This document shows positions 55,031-64,000 of a stretch of DNA of 64,000 bases, in pieces. This stretch comes from Roseibium salinum (lineage in GTDB: Bacteria > Pseudomonadota > Alphaproteobacteria > Rhizobiales > Stappiaceae), in assembly GCF_026240905.1 (NCBI RefSeq), contig NZ_JAPEVI010000003.1, forward strand, positions 1,674,001-1,738,000, in the 5' to 3' direction. The notes under the pieces are model-generated. The model worked only from the letters and a program-made list of their open reading frames with translations. It had not been told where the DNA came from and made no database searches. Position 1 is the stretch's first letter. Each line of letters opens with the position of its first letter. The position numbers and the translations under genes were made by a program.

Positions 55031-56133
55031 ATGCGAGTGAAATTTTCCTACCTCCTGGCGGCCGGTCTCGCAGCCGGCATCGGGGCCTGGATGTACAGCG
55101 GCACGATCGTGGTCGGCGGTGTGGGTGATGGCGAGAACGCGACGCCTCCCCTGCCCTCAGGGTCAGCGAGGCGGAAAGCGAAGCCTTCCGTGTGCAGGTT
55201 AAGCGCCTTGCCGCAGAGGACCGGCAGGCTATCCTGGAAGTGCGCGGACGCACGGAAGCGGAAGCCAAGGTCGCCGTCCGGGCTTCGACCAGCGACGATG
55301 TCGTAGAACGACCGGCCCGGGAAGGCGCCCGCGTGGAGGCGGGCGACGTGCTTTGCGTTTTGGACAAGGGCACCCGCGAGGCAAGTGTCCTGGAGGCCAA
55401 GGCTGCGCTTGCACAGGCCGAACTCGACCATGCCGCTGCCACGCAACTGAACACCAAGGGCTTCACCGCCCAGACCCGTGTTGCCGCGGTACAGGCGCAG
55501 CTGGATGCCGCCAAGGCGCGGCTCGAGGAAGCCGAGCTCGAGCTTCAGCGGACTGTGATCCGGGCTCCGATCGGCGGGTTGATCGAAAGCCCCATGGCCG
55601 AAATCGGAGCGCAGCTCGACAAGGGCGGCATTTGCGCGACCGTTGTCGATGCGGATCCATTGATTGCCATCGGTCAGGTCTCCGAGCTCAGCATCAGCAA
55701 GATTTCCACCGGCATGCCGGCGGAAGTCGCCCTGGTGACCGGAGAGAACCTGGAAGGCGAGGTCCGGTATATCTCGCCGTCTGCCGATCCGGATACCAGG
55801 ACGTTCCGCATCGAGGTCGCGCTGCCCAACCCGGAGGGCAAGGCCCGCGACGGTGTTACCGCCGTGACGAGGATCCCATTGCCCGTGGAGCGTGCACACA
55901 AGATTTCTCCCGCGATCCTGACGCTCAACGATGCCGGACAGGTTGGAATTCGCGCCATTGACGAAAACAATACGACGGTCTTCTACCCGATCCAGGTGCT
56001 GGGCGGAGAGCAGGACGGAATGTGGGTCGGCGGTTTGCCGGAAGAAGTCACCGCCATCACCGTGGGGCAGGAATACGTCTCTGACGGGCAGATCGTGGAG
56101 CCGGTCTACGAGACGGCAGAGGTTGACCAATGA
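55031..56133 (+). CDS. RND efflux periplasmic adaptor (HlyD/MFP family), frame broken near 55148-55151
   Basis: A membrane-fusion protein joining an RND pump to an outer-membrane channel. N-terminal anchor MRVKFSYLLAAGLAAGIGAW; then the frame stops being sensible after ENATPP. Adding one C to the four-C run at 55148-55151 gives PALRVSEAESEAFRVQVKRL and joins the main part: lipoyl-like VEAGDVLCVLDKGTREA, hairpin (AKAALAQAELDHAAATQLNT), beta-barrel (TVIRAPIGGLIESPMAEIG). Restored length 367 residues. Its stop overlaps the pump start by four bases (ATGA). A homopolymer miscall is likely. Confidence 0.87.
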
Positions 56134-59100
56134 TAGACATGCTCGAAGGCGTCCTTCGACGTCCGAAAACGGTTTTCGTCCTGATGCTGGCGCTGATCGC
56201 AGCCGGTATCGTGGCGTATATTTCAATCCCGAAGGAAGCCAGCCCTGATATCGATCTGCCGATCTTCTACATTTCGGTCACGCAACAGGGCATTTCGCCG
56301 GAGGATTCGGAGCGCCTGCTGGTCCGGCCGATGGAAACCGAATTGCGCGGCCTGGACGGGCTGAAGGAAATCACCGCGATCGCCTCGGAAAGCCACGCAG
56401 GCTTCGTTCTGGAATTCGACATCTCGTTCAACAAGGACGAGGCCCTGGCGGATGTCCGCGACAAGGTCGACCAGGCAAAGAGCAAGCTTCCGGACGAGGC
56501 TGAGGAGCCGACGATCACGGAGATGAACTTTGCGCTGGCACCGACCATGTTCGTTGCACTCTCCGGCGATGTGCCCGAACGCACGCTCTATCAGCATGCC
56601 CGGCGCCTGAAGGACGAGATCGAGGCGATCGATAGCGTGCGTTCGGCGGATCTGACCGGCCACCGCGAAGAGCTGCTGGAAGTGCTGATCGATACCCAGA
56701 AACTGGAATCCTATTCGATCACCCAGCAGGAGCTGCTCAACGCGCTGCGGATGAACAACCAGCTCGTTCCGGCCGGTTTCATCGACGGTGGCAAGGGCCG
56801 CTTCAACGTCAAGGTGCCTGGCCTCGTGGAAAGCGCGGAGGATGTCTACACGCTGCCGCTGAAACAGAGCGGTGAAGGCGTCGTCACGCTGGCCGACGTT
56901 GCCGAAATCCGCCGCACGTTCAAGGACGCGAACGCCTATACCCGTGTGAACGGCAATCCGGCTATCGCCCTGCAGGTGGTGAAGCGGATCGGCACGAACA
57001 TCATCGAGAACAATGCCGCCGTGCGGGCAGCGGTCGAAAACGCTTCGAAGGACTGGCCGGAAACCATCCATGTCGACATGATGCTCGACCAGTCCTCGCA
57101 TATTTTCGAGGTTCTGGGCTCGCTGGAGTCCTCGATCCTGACCGCGATCTTCCTGGTCATGATCCTGGTTCTTGCGGCGCTCGGATTGCGCTCCGCCCTG
57201 CTCGTCGGCCTTGCGATCCCGACGTCGTTCATGGTCGGCTTCCTGATCCTGGGCGGTGTCGGCTACACGATCAACAACATGGTCATGTTCGGCCTCGTGC
57301 TGACAGTCGGCCTGCTCGTGGACGGCGCCATCGTGATGACGGAATATGCCGACCGGAAAATCCATGAGGGTATGGAAGACCGGGAAGCCTATATCCGGGC
57401 CGCCAAGCTTATGTTCTGGCCGATCGTCTCCTCCACGGCGACGACCCTTGTGGCCTTCCTGCCGATGCTGCTGTGGCCGGGCGTTGCCGGCGAGTTCATG
57501 AGTTACCTGCCGATCATGGTCATCATCGTCCTGACCGCGTCGCTGTTCACGGCAATGATCTTCCTGCCGGTGACAGGCGGAATACTTGCGCGGGTGTCTC
57601 ACTGGTTGAGCCGGCATGCCACTGTGCTGCTGGCCCTCACCTTCGCGATACTGGCCGCACTTGCGGTGGGCATGGGACCGTTCGTCCCCGCTGCACTGGC
57701 CGGCTCCGTTCCCGCGAACGCGATGCTGCCGCTGACCGCGCTGCTCGCCATCGCTGCGTTCGTCGTCGTCGGCTACCTGTCCTACAGGATCCTGCGTCCG
57801 TTCGTGCGCTGGTCGCAGGCCCGCGCCGCCAGGCAGGCGGCGATCGACCGGGAGGAAGCTGCGGCTCTTTCCGGCGCGGAGAAGTTCGACGTGCGCAAGG
57901 TTCGCGGCTTCACCGGGGTTTATGTCCGCGTGCTGAAGATGTTTGCCGGCAATCCGATCGGCAATATCGCCGCGCTCGTGCTGTTGATCGGCAGTTGCGC
58001 CGTGATCCTCGGCGCATTCATCGCGAACCCGACCGGTGTTCAGTTCTTCATTGACGAAGAACCGGAACAGGCGGTCGTGCTGGTGTCCGGACGCGGCAAC
58101 ATGTCCGCGGCCGAGGCCCGCGATCTCGTCGTCAAGGTCGAAGAAAAGATCATGACGGTGACGGGTGTCGAGAATGTCATCACCAATTCCTTCACCCCGG
58201 GCGGTTCGTCCGGCGGTCCGTCTGTCGGTGACGTTCAGGACAAGCCTGCCGATGTCATGGGCGAGATCAATATCGAGCTCGCCGATTTCTGCTGCCGCCG
58301 GGTGGCGAAGGAGATCTTTGCCGAGATCCGTGCCGCCACGGCGGAGATACCTGGCATCAAGGTGGAAACCCGCAAGATCGAAGGCGGTCCGCCAACGGGC
58401 AAGGACGTCCAGCTCGAGGTCAGGTCGACCGACTATTCCGACATGGTGGCTGCGGTTGCCAGGATCCGTGACCACATCAACGGGGCGGACACGCTGATCG
58501 ATCAGGAGGACGACCGTCCCCTGCCCGGCATCGAATGGCAGATCGCCATCGATCGGGAACAGGCCGGACGCTACAAGGCAAATATCGCCTCGGTCGGCAA
58601 CATGGTCCAGCTGGTGACCAACGGTGTCCTCATCGGCACCTACCGTCCGGGCGACAGCGAAGACGAAGTCGATATCCGCGTCCGCCTGCCCGACAACGAG
58701 CGCACGATGGACCAGTTCGACCAGTTGCGGCTGCAGACCGATCTCGGACTGGTTCCCATGGCGAACTTCGTCAGCCGGGAACCGGCACCGAAAGTCTCGG
58801 AAATCATCCGCCGCGACGGGCTCTATTCCATGTTCGTGAAAGCCACCGTCGATCCGGCGTCCGGATCCAACCCGACGGAGCAGGTCGGCGAGCTTCAGGC
58901 GTGGCTGGATTCTCAGGAATGGCCGTCCAACGTCTTCCTGAAGTTCCGCGGTGCGGATGAGGACCAGCAGGAATCGGGCATATTCCTGATGAAAGCAGCG
59001 GCAGCCTCGCTCTTCCTGATGTTCCTGATCCTGTTGACCCAGTTCAACTCGTTCTACCAGACCATCCTGACCCTTTCGACCGTGGTCATGTCCGCGTTCG

Positions 59101-59672
59101 GGGTGCTTCTGGGCATGCTGCTTACCAACCAGCCGTTCTCGATCATCATGACCGGAACCGGGGTAGTGGCGCTCGCCGGCATCGTCGTGAACAACGCCAT
59201 CGTGCTGATCGATACGTATAACCGGTTCCTGGAGGATGGATTGACGCCGCTGGATGCGATCCTGAAGACATCCGCACAGCGTATTCGCCCGATCCTCCTG
59301 ACCACGATCACCACGATCGCCGGCCTGATCCCGATGGCCACCATGATCAACCTGGATTTCTTCAATCAGGTGGTCTCCTTTGGCGGCATTACGGCGGTCT
59401 GGTGGGTGCAGCTGGCAACGGCGGTGATTTCCGGCCTCGCCTTCTCCACCGTTCTGACGCTGCTCATGATCCCGGTCATGATCGCAGTGCCGAGCGTATG
59501 GGCGGGCGTGTTCCGGAAGATCGCCAACCGCTTCCGCCGTCAACCGGCAACGGCCACGACGGCGCAGACGGACGACGCCGACACGCAGGACCGTGCTGCG
59601 GCCCGGGTGGTCTCCATTCCGGAACGGCCAAGGCGCCCGCCGCAAGAGGAAATGCCTTACGCAGCGGAATGA
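56130..59672 (+). CDS. RND family efflux permease with extra two-helix insert
   Basis: A 1180-residue inner-membrane proton-driven exporter. The frame reads through the usual RND layout: TM1 near 12-32, porter loop, TM2-6 at about 335-490, second loop, TM8-12. Two oddities. The TM4 proton-relay motif is LLVDGAIV (Asp398-Gly399) where AcrB has two Asp. Between TM6 and TM7 (about residues 491-600) is an insert with two more hydrophobic helices (LLALTFAILAALAVGMG and LTALLAIAAFVVVGYLSY) and a charged linker; usual pumps have about 1040 residues. No tolC-like gene is adjacent. Substrate unknown. Confidence 0.93.
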   Translation: MIDMLEGVLRRPKTVFVLMLALIAAGIVAYISIPKEASPDIDLPIFYISVTQQGISPEDSERLLVRPMETELRGLDGLKEITAIASESHAGFVLEFDISFNKDEALADVRDKVDQAKSKLPDEAEEPTITEMNFALAPTMFVALSGDVPERTLYQHARRLKDEIEAIDSVRSADLTGHREELLEVLIDTQKLESYSITQQELLNALRMNNQLVPAGFIDGGKGRFNVKVPGLVESAEDVYTLPLKQSGEGVVTLADVAEIRRTFKDANAYTRVNGNPAIALQVVKRIGTNIIENNAAVRAAVENASKDWPETIHVDMMLDQSSHIFEVLGSLESSILTAIFLVMILVLAALGLRSALLVGLAIPTSFMVGFLILGGVGYTINNMVMFGLVLTVGLLVDGAIVMTEYADRKIHEGMEDREAYIRAAKLMFWPIVSSTATTLVAFLPMLLWPGVAGEFMSYLPIMVIIVLTASLFTAMIFLPVTGGILARVSHWLSRHATVLLALTFAILAALAVGMGPFVPAALAGSVPANAMLPLTALLAIAAFVVVGYLSYRILRPFVRWSQARAARQAAIDREEAAALSGAEKFDVRKVRGFTGVYVRVLKMFAGNPIGNIAALVLLIGSCAVILGAFIANPTGVQFFIDEEPEQAVVLVSGRGNMSAAEARDLVVKVEEKIMTVTGVENVITNSFTPGGSSGGPSVGDVQDKPADVMGEINIELADFCCRRVAKEIFAEIRAATAEIPGIKVETRKIEGGPPTGKDVQLEVRSTDYSDMVAAVARIRDHINGADTLIDQEDDRPLPGIEWQIAIDREQAGRYKANIASVGNMVQLVTNGVLIGTYRPGDSEDEVDIRVRLPDNERTMDQFDQLRLQTDLGLVPMANFVSREPAPKVSEIIRRDGLYSMFVKATVDPASGSNPTEQVGELQAWLDSQEWPSNVFLKFRGADEDQQESGIFLMKAAAASLFLMFLILLTQFNSFYQTILTLSTVVMSAFGVLLGMLLTNQPFSIIMTGTGVVALAGIVVNNAIVLIDTYNRFLEDGLTPLDAILKTSAQRIRPILLTTITTIAGLIPMATMINLDFFNQVVSFGGITAVWWVQLATAVISGLAFSTVLTLLMIPVMIAVPSVWAGVFRKIANRFRRQPATATTAQTDDADTQDRAAARVVSIPERPRRPPQEEMPYAAE

Positions 59673-59690
59673 CAAGATGACAAGACGAAG

Positions 59691-59717
59691 AGGCCGCCGG
59701 ATTCCGGTGGCCTTTTT
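59691..59717 (+). terminator. rho-independent terminator of the RND operon
   Basis: AGGCCGCCGG and CCGGTGGCCT form a nearly perfect stem (one G-T) around a short loop, followed by TTTT. It starts 18 bases after the pump stop. Confidence 0.87.
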
Positions 59718-59853
59718 GGTTGTCCATTCAAAGCTAGCTTTCTTCCACCATCATCCGGTTCCCCGCATCGCTCCCACGACTGACGATGTAAATGGCGGCC
59801 GGCTTTCGTCCGCATGGTACCTCCCTGTGATGTCGCCCGAAACGAATTCCTCT

Positions 59854-59882
59854 TGAAGCGAAGACCGGTCGCTCATATAGTT
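59854..59882 (+). promoter_or_regulatory. promoter of the MarR-GNAT gene
   Basis: TTGAAG (59854-59859) and TATAGT (59877-59882) have the ideal 17-base spacing. The -10 lies inside the left arm of the operator palindrome, so repressor binding there would block the polymerase. Expected transcript leader is about 20 bases. Confidence 0.6.
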
Positions 59883-59905
59883 GCTTCATACAACTATATG
59901 AGCGC
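59871..59905. promoter_or_regulatory. palindromic operator, 14-bp perfect arms
   Basis: CGCTCATATAGTTG (59871-59884) and CAACTATATGAGCG (59892-59905) are exact reverse complements separated by seven bases, ending three bases before the ATG at 59909. Position over the -10 and next to a MarR-type gene indicates autoregulation. Confidence 0.75.
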
Positions 59906-59908
59906 CCC

Positions 59909-60877
59909 ATGACCCACGTCTCCCCCGATCTCGTCAACGACATCCGCGCCGCCTCCCGCAGGCTGGTCCGGGAATTCGGCTTTCTGGACAAGACCATCGC
60001 CGGGACAGACCTTTCCGGCTCGGGCGTGCATGCCATCTTGGAAATCGGGCTCAACCCGGGCCTGACCGCGAAGGATCTTGTGGCCAGGCTGAAGCTCGAA
60101 AAATCCACCATCAGCCGGCTGCTCAAATCACTGGAAGCGCGCGGCGAAATCGAACAGGCCCGCTCGGCCTCCGACGGACGGGCCTTCGGGTTGAACCTCA
60201 CGCAGGCAGGGCAGCAGACATTCGCGGCGATCAACCGGTTCGCCGACGGCCAGGTCAGGGGCGCGCTCTCACGCATCAGGGACAGCAACGCTGAAACGGT
60301 GGCAAGCGCTCTGGAGGCCTATGCGGACGCGCTGGCAGTCCCGCTGGCGGACGGCGCGGCGCCCGTACATCAATATGAAATCGTCGAGGGCTATCAGACA
60401 GGCATGATCGGCGATGTCGCGGCCATGCATGCCCGCACCCACGGCCCGATTGTCGGGATGGGACCGACCTTCGAAAGCGTCGTCTCGAACGCCATGGCCG
60501 AATTCATGCCCCGCATCGGCAATCCGGCGAACAATAGCTGGAGCGTTGTCGAAAACGGCGAGGTGATCGGCTCGATCAGCATCGACGGTGAAGATCTGGG
60601 CAACAACATCGCTCACCTGCGCTGGTTCATTCTGTCGGAGCGTTTAAGAGGCAAGGGCCTTGGCAAAGAGCTTCTGGTAAGGGCGCTGGACCATTGCGAC
60701 CGGCAGGGGTTCGATGAGATCCATCTCTGGACGCTCAAGGGACTGGACGCCGCTCGCAGTCTTTATGAAAAGCACGGATTCGAGCTGACCGACGAATATG
60801 TCGGCGATCAGTGGGGCAAGGCGGTGACGGAGCAGAAGTTTATCCGCAAGAGGCCCGGATCGCGGCCCGCAGCATGA
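59909..60877 (+). CDS. MarR-type regulator fused to GNAT acetyltransferase
   Basis: A 322-residue two-domain protein. Residues 1-140 are a MarR winged helix (LNPGLTAKDLVARLKLEKST and ISRLLKSLEARGEIEQ). Residues 160-315 are a GNAT domain with the acetyl-CoA loop RLRGKGLGKELL and the core LWTLKGLDAARSLYEKHGF. Such helix-turn-helix/GNAT fusions are a known family; the acetylated substrate is not known. It lies under the palindromic operator and promoter just upstream. Faces the minus-strand SDR gene. Confidence 0.9.
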   Translation: MTHVSPDLVNDIRAASRRLVREFGFLDKTIAGTDLSGSGVHAILEIGLNPGLTAKDLVARLKLEKSTISRLLKSLEARGEIEQARSASDGRAFGLNLTQAGQQTFAAINRFADGQVRGALSRIRDSNAETVASALEAYADALAVPLADGAAPVHQYEIVEGYQTGMIGDVAAMHARTHGPIVGMGPTFESVVSNAMAEFMPRIGNPANNSWSVVENGEVIGSISIDGEDLGNNIAHLRWFILSERLRGKGLGKELLVRALDHCDRQGFDEIHLWTLKGLDAARSLYEKHGFELTDEYVGDQWGKAVTEQKFIRKRPGSRPAA

Positions 60878-60999
60878 TCCTGTTTCACAGGGAGGTGAAG
60901 CTGTCAGCTCCGAGTGTGGCAGGGCCCATCGCGGCAATTCCCGTCAGCCGGTGAGCCCTGCATCCGCACAATTTATCGGGTCAAGAAAGGCAACACTCC

Positions 61000-61749
61000 T
61001 CAGGCTTTGGTGATGGAATTACCACCGTCGCAAAGCATGGCAGAACCGGTTACAAACGACCCGGCGTCGGAGAGCAGGAACCGGGCAGCTCTTGCTATTT
61101 CTTCAGGTTCGGCCATCCGCTTCAGGGCATGAAGACCTGCAACATACTCGAGATACGCCGGATCGTCCCCCGCCATGCCGGTCTTCGTTCCACCCGGCAA
61201 AAGCGCGTTGACACGGATATTCTCGGGTCCATGTTCCACAGCCAGAACCTGGGTCAGCCCGATCAGACCCGCCTTGGCGGCGGCATAGGCGGCCATCCCC
61301 GGTAGACCGATCGTGTGACCGACGAAGGATGAGGTGAAAACAATCGAACCGCCGCCGCGCGCTCTCATGGCCGGGATCTGGTGCTTGGCGGCAAGAAACG
61401 CACTGTTCAGGTTGGTTACGATGACGTGATTCCAGGCCCCGAGGCTCATCTCCGGCACCGGACCCAGGTCGCCAAGCGTTCCCGCGTTGTTGAATGCGCC
61501 GTCCAGTCCGCCGAAAGCATGCAGGGTCGCCTGGACAGATGCTTGCGCGAAAGAGGGGTCGGAGACGTCCCCGACAAACAGGGCTATGCGGTCTGAAGCA
61601 ACCGGTATGGTGGCCCGCACTTCGTTCAGCTTGTCGCCACGCCGTGCCGCGAGCATCAGATTCGCGCCGGATTCCGCCAGCAATCGCGCCGCGGCGGCTC
61701 CGATGCCGCTGCTGGCGCCGGTGATCAGGATGGTTTTTCCGTCCAACAT
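61000..61749 (-). CDS. SDR family oxidoreductase
   Basis: A 249-residue classical short-chain dehydrogenase. Cofactor loop TGASSGIGAAAA, NNAG, catalytic Ser in TSSFVG and YAAAK are all present, so it should be active, unlike the SDR after purF. Substrate unknown. It stands alone between convergent neighbours. Confidence 0.88.
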   Translation of the reverse strand: MLDGKTILITGASSGIGAAAARLLAESGANLMLAARRGDKLNEVRATIPVASDRIALFVGDVSDPSFAQASVQATLHAFGGLDGAFNNAGTLGDLGPVPEMSLGAWNHVIVTNLNSAFLAAKHQIPAMRARGGGSIVFTSSFVGHTIGLPGMAAYAAAKAGLIGLTQVLAVEHGPENIRVNALLPGGTKTGMAGDDPAYLEYVAGLHALKRMAEPEEIARAARFLLSDAGSFVTGSAMLCDGGNSITKA

Positions 61750-61829
61750 ATTCAGCTCCTCAATGGTTGAGGATGCCTAATTGAACCGGTTTTCCGCCCA
61801 CTGAAACCCGATTTGCGAGACCAGGGCGG

Positions 61830-62702
61830 TCATCCGCCGTGGTCTTTGTCCCGGTCGGCCAGATTATCCATATCGGTGTCGCTCTCGTCACCGTCATCGT
61901 CGAACCCGCGCGCCGTGTCCGCCAGGGCCAGTTTGCGGAAGGTCCGCCAGGAGAAGGGGATCGTCAGCAGATAGAGCGCGGATCCGGCTGCCAGCATGCG
62001 GAACGGATAGCTGGCGATAAGCGCCACGATCAGCACGGCGAACACGAAGAGCGGCAGAACGTAGTCCCGCCGGACGCGTGTTCCGATCGATTTGCCGGAA
62101 TAGGTCGGCAAACGGCTGATCAGCAGGAAGGCAATGGCGACCGTGTAGGCCGCAACAAAGGCTTCGTCGGCAAACCAGTGCGGAAACAACCCCAGGAAGT
62201 CCAGATAGAGCGGCAGCATGACCGTCACGGCCCCGGCCGGTGCGGGCACGCCCGTAAAGAAACGCGATGCCCAGGCGGGCTTGTCGGGGTCGTCCAGCGC
62301 GACGTTGAAGCGGGCAAGGCGAAGGGCTGCGGAAATCGCGTAGATCAGCGCGGCGATCCAGCCGAGGGAACCGGCTTCGTTCAGGATCCAGATATACAGC
62401 ATCACGGCCGGGGCAACGCCGAAATTGACGAAATCGGCAAGGGAATCGAGTTCGGCTCCAAACCGGGAGGTGCCCTTCAGCATCCGCGCCACGCGGCCGT
62501 CGAGTCCGTCCAGAACAGCCGCCAGAAGAATGGCACCGACCGCAAATTCCCAGCGTCCCTCATTGGCCATGCGCAGCGCCGTGAGGCCTGAACAAAGGGC
62601 CAGCAAGGTCACCATGTTCGGGATGATCAGACGCAGCGGCACGCGGCGGAAACGGGGCGTCCGTCGCGTCCGGGTCTCGCTATTTTGTGGAGCCTGGGTC
62701 AA
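61830..62702 (-). CDS. pssA: CDP-diacylglycerol-serine O-phosphatidyltransferase
   Basis: Makes phosphatidylserine in the inner membrane. The CDP-alcohol transferase motif DGLDGRVARMLKGTSRFGAE, continuing LDSLAD, holds the conserved Asp-Gly, Ala-Arg, Gly and two Asp residues. Six to eight helices; acidic C-terminus. I set the start at TTG 62702: TGAGGA from the psd stop acts as ribosome site, and the first ATG (MVTLLAL) would delete the conserved RLIIPN segment. Eight bases after psd, so the two are coupled and act in sequence. Confidence 0.92.
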   Translation of the reverse strand: MTQAPQNSETRTRRTPRFRRVPLRLIIPNMVTLLALCSGLTALRMANEGRWEFAVGAILLAAVLDGLDGRVARMLKGTSRFGAELDSLADFVNFGVAPAVMLYIWILNEAGSLGWIAALIYAISAALRLARFNVALDDPDKPAWASRFFTGVPAPAGAVTVMLPLYLDFLGLFPHWFADEAFVAAYTVAIAFLLISRLPTYSGKSIGTRVRRDYVLPLFVFAVLIVALIASYPFRMLAAGSALYLLTIPFSWRTFRKLALADTARGFDDDGDESDTDMDNLADRDKDHGG

Positions 62703-62710
62703 GTTGGTCC

Positions 62711-63415
62711 TCAGCTCAAACGTGTCAGCGATTGCGCCTGCGCCTGCGGCTCTTCCAGATTGGCCAGCACCGTTTCGCCACCAATCATGGTCTGACCGAG
62801 TGCCACTTTCGGCGTCGTGTCGGCCGGCATGTAAACGTCCAGGCGCGATCCGAAGCGGATAATTCCGAAACGTTCCCCGGTAGAGACCGTCTCCCCTTCC
62901 CGCACGAAACAAACGATCCGCCGCGCGACAAGACCGGCGATCTGGACCACGCCGATGCGGGTTTCTCCGGTGTCGATCACCAGGCCGTTGCGCTCATTGT
63001 CTTCGCTTGCCTTGTCGAGTTCTGCATTCAGGAACTTGCCGGCCCGGTAAGCAACGCGCGTGATCTTGCCGCCGATCGGGGCGCGGTTCACGTGGCAATT
63101 GAACACGTTCATGAAGATCGACACCCGCATCAGCGGCTCGCTGCCGAGCTCCAGTTCAGCCGGCGGGCTCACAAGGCCAACGTGGCTGACGACACCATCG
63201 GCCGGCGCAACCACGAAGCCCTCGCCGAGCGGCGTCACCCGTGACGGATCGCGAAAGAAATAGCAGACCCAGCCGGTGAAAATGAGACCGATCCAGAACA
63301 ACGGATCGACGAACCAGCCGACGACCAGCGTCGCCACCAGCGCGATAGCAATGAATGGCCAGCCTTCGCGGTGGATCGGGACCATTGATTTGGTAACGGA
63401 GTCAATGATTGACAT
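62711..63415 (-). CDS. psd: phosphatidylserine decarboxylase
   Basis: Converts phosphatidylserine to phosphatidylethanolamine using a pyruvoyl group made by self-cleavage. The 234-residue proenzyme has N-terminal hydrophobic helices ([17 protein letters not shown]), the stretch [15 protein letters not shown], and the cleavage site FGSRLDVY near the C-terminus, where Ser becomes the pyruvoyl. This is the short PSD-A type. ATG 63415 starts [11 protein letters not shown], the family start; upstream open sequence is not conserved. With pssA it forms the pathway to phosphatidylethanolamine. Confidence 0.95.
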   Translation of the reverse strand: MSIIDSVTKSMVPIHREGWPFIAIALVATLVVGWFVDPLFWIGLIFTGWVCYFFRDPSRVTPLGEGFVVAPADGVVSHVGLVSPPAELELGSEPLMRVSIFMNVFNCHVNRAPIGGKITRVAYRAGKFLNAELDKASEDNERNGLVIDTGETRIGVVQIAGLVARRIVCFVREGETVSTGERFGIIRFGSRLDVYMPADTTPKVALGQTMIGGETVLANLEEPQAQAQSLTRLS

Positions 63416-63563
63416 TCTTACTTTCCGCTCCTTGGAACAGCAATTTTGCCGCTTCACCTTGCATTCCGGATCGTTCCGACACCGGATATGCAACTGTCGC
63501 GCTTGTTTTCCAGTTCGCTTCTAGAGGCTTTTCCGATCAAAGAGAACCAGCAACGCGGGAAAA

Positions 63564-64000
63564 TCACACAGGTTCCGGTTGATCTCTCCCGGCGCCCGGA
63601 GGCAGAGCCCTGGCGGCCTGGCGGTGATCCGTTTCCCAATAAGGCGGCCGCCCGTACTTGGACAGGAGGAAATCGACAAAGGTCGTGATCTTCGGCGGTA
63701 TGAATCTGGCCGGGGGATACACCGCATAGATGTTGCCCGTGCGGGCGATCGGATAATCCTCCAGAACCGCCACCAGCCGTCCGTCCCTCAAATCCTCCCA
63801 GACATGCGCCACGGACTTGACCGTCAGGCCCAGTCCGTGGATTGCGGCGTCATAGGCGAAGTCGCCGCTATCGCCCGAAATCACCGGGTCCTCAATGTGA
63901 TGGGCAATCTCGCCGTCCGGTCCGTTGAAGTACCACACCGGCATCGGGTCGAAGCCGATACAGTCGTGGTTTCTCAAGTCCTCCGGCCTGTGCGGCGTGC
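63564..64000 (-). CDS. LysR family regulator, C-terminal part, cut by window edge
   Basis: The substrate-binding domain end of a LysR regulator. Reading on past the first Leu codon (TTG 63977) the frame stays open to the window end and gives TPHRPEDLRNHDCIGF, the typical LysR segment, so the true start lies beyond base 64000. Later family stretches: AAIHGLGLTVKSVAHVWEDL, LEDYPIARTGNIYAVYPPAR, TTFVDFLLSKYG. Effector unknown. Confidence 0.85.
   Translation of the reverse strand, partial: TPHRPEDLRNHDCIGFDPMPVWYFNGPDGEIAHHIEDPVISGDSGDFAYDAAIHGLGLTVKSVAHVWEDLRDGRLVAVLEDYPIARTGNIYAVYPPARFIPPKITTFVDFLLSKYGRPPYWETDHRQAARALPPGAGRDQPEPV

Noticed and set aside
56223..59675. 1150-codon antisense frame over the RND pump
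   Set aside because: Composition is His/Arg/Asp-rich without domains; it is a by-product of third-position G/C bias in the pump gene.
62703..62912. Longer pssA start at 62912
   Set aside because: It would overlap most of the psd 3' end and add non-conserved residues; TTG 62702 has a ribosome site and fits the family.

Overview
The window is about 64 kb of GC-rich chromosome from an alphaproteobacterium. The gene order points to Hyphomicrobiales, most likely the Roseibium/Labrenzia/Stappia group; the taxon is inferred from gene order and protein style, not from a search. Nearly everything is chromosomal housekeeping. I see no prophage, CRISPR array, tRNA, rRNA or intact insertion sequence.

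Layout. 0-13 kb is a mixed region: 5-formyl-THF cyclo-ligase, an HPP-CBS membrane protein, an Asp-box propeller, a molybdopterin oxidoreductase with a broken frame, a secreted YHYH protein, ndk, a HEGGH metallopeptidase, an ABC-F ATPase with a HAD phosphatase, and a secreted Gly/Asn-rich acidic protein. 13-24 kb holds rhodanese, holC and pepA, then the envelope block lptF-lptG-lptD-surA-pdxA-rsmA. 24-31 kb on the minus strand is fabD-fabG-acpP-fabF-mltG-yicC-gmk (fatty-acid synthesis, peptidoglycan cleavage, nucleotide supply). Divergent from it are rpsF-rpsR-rplI, dnaB, alr, radA, cvpA and purF (31-40 kb). 40-47 kb has an SDR with altered active site, a GST, a HAD phosphatase, an inositol monophosphatase and der-bamB-TPR. 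47-50 kb is NnrU and a zinc-uptake unit znuC-znuB-zur with a Zur-like operator but no znuA beside it. 50-60 kb has manC, pcaF, two small membrane genes and a padR-adaptor-RND efflux unit. 60-64 kb has a MarR-GNAT fusion under a striking palindromic operator, an SDR, psd-pssA, and a LysR gene cut by the window edge.

Most notable points: (1) six otherwise conserved genes, including essential dnaB, are each broken by a single-base indel, four of them one-base losses in short homopolymers, which points to base-calling errors rather than gene decay; (2) a 266-bp element with 32-bp terminal inverted repeats (30/32 identical) and no transposase sits between alr and radA and ends one base before the radA start codon; (3) a perfect 14-bp-arm palindrome overlaps the promoter of the MarR-GNAT gene; (4) the SDR after purF lacks the catalytic Tyr and Ser; (5) the 1180-residue RND pump carries an extra predicted two-helix insert and a VDG instead of VDD in TM4. 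I did not find a clearly new multi-gene system.
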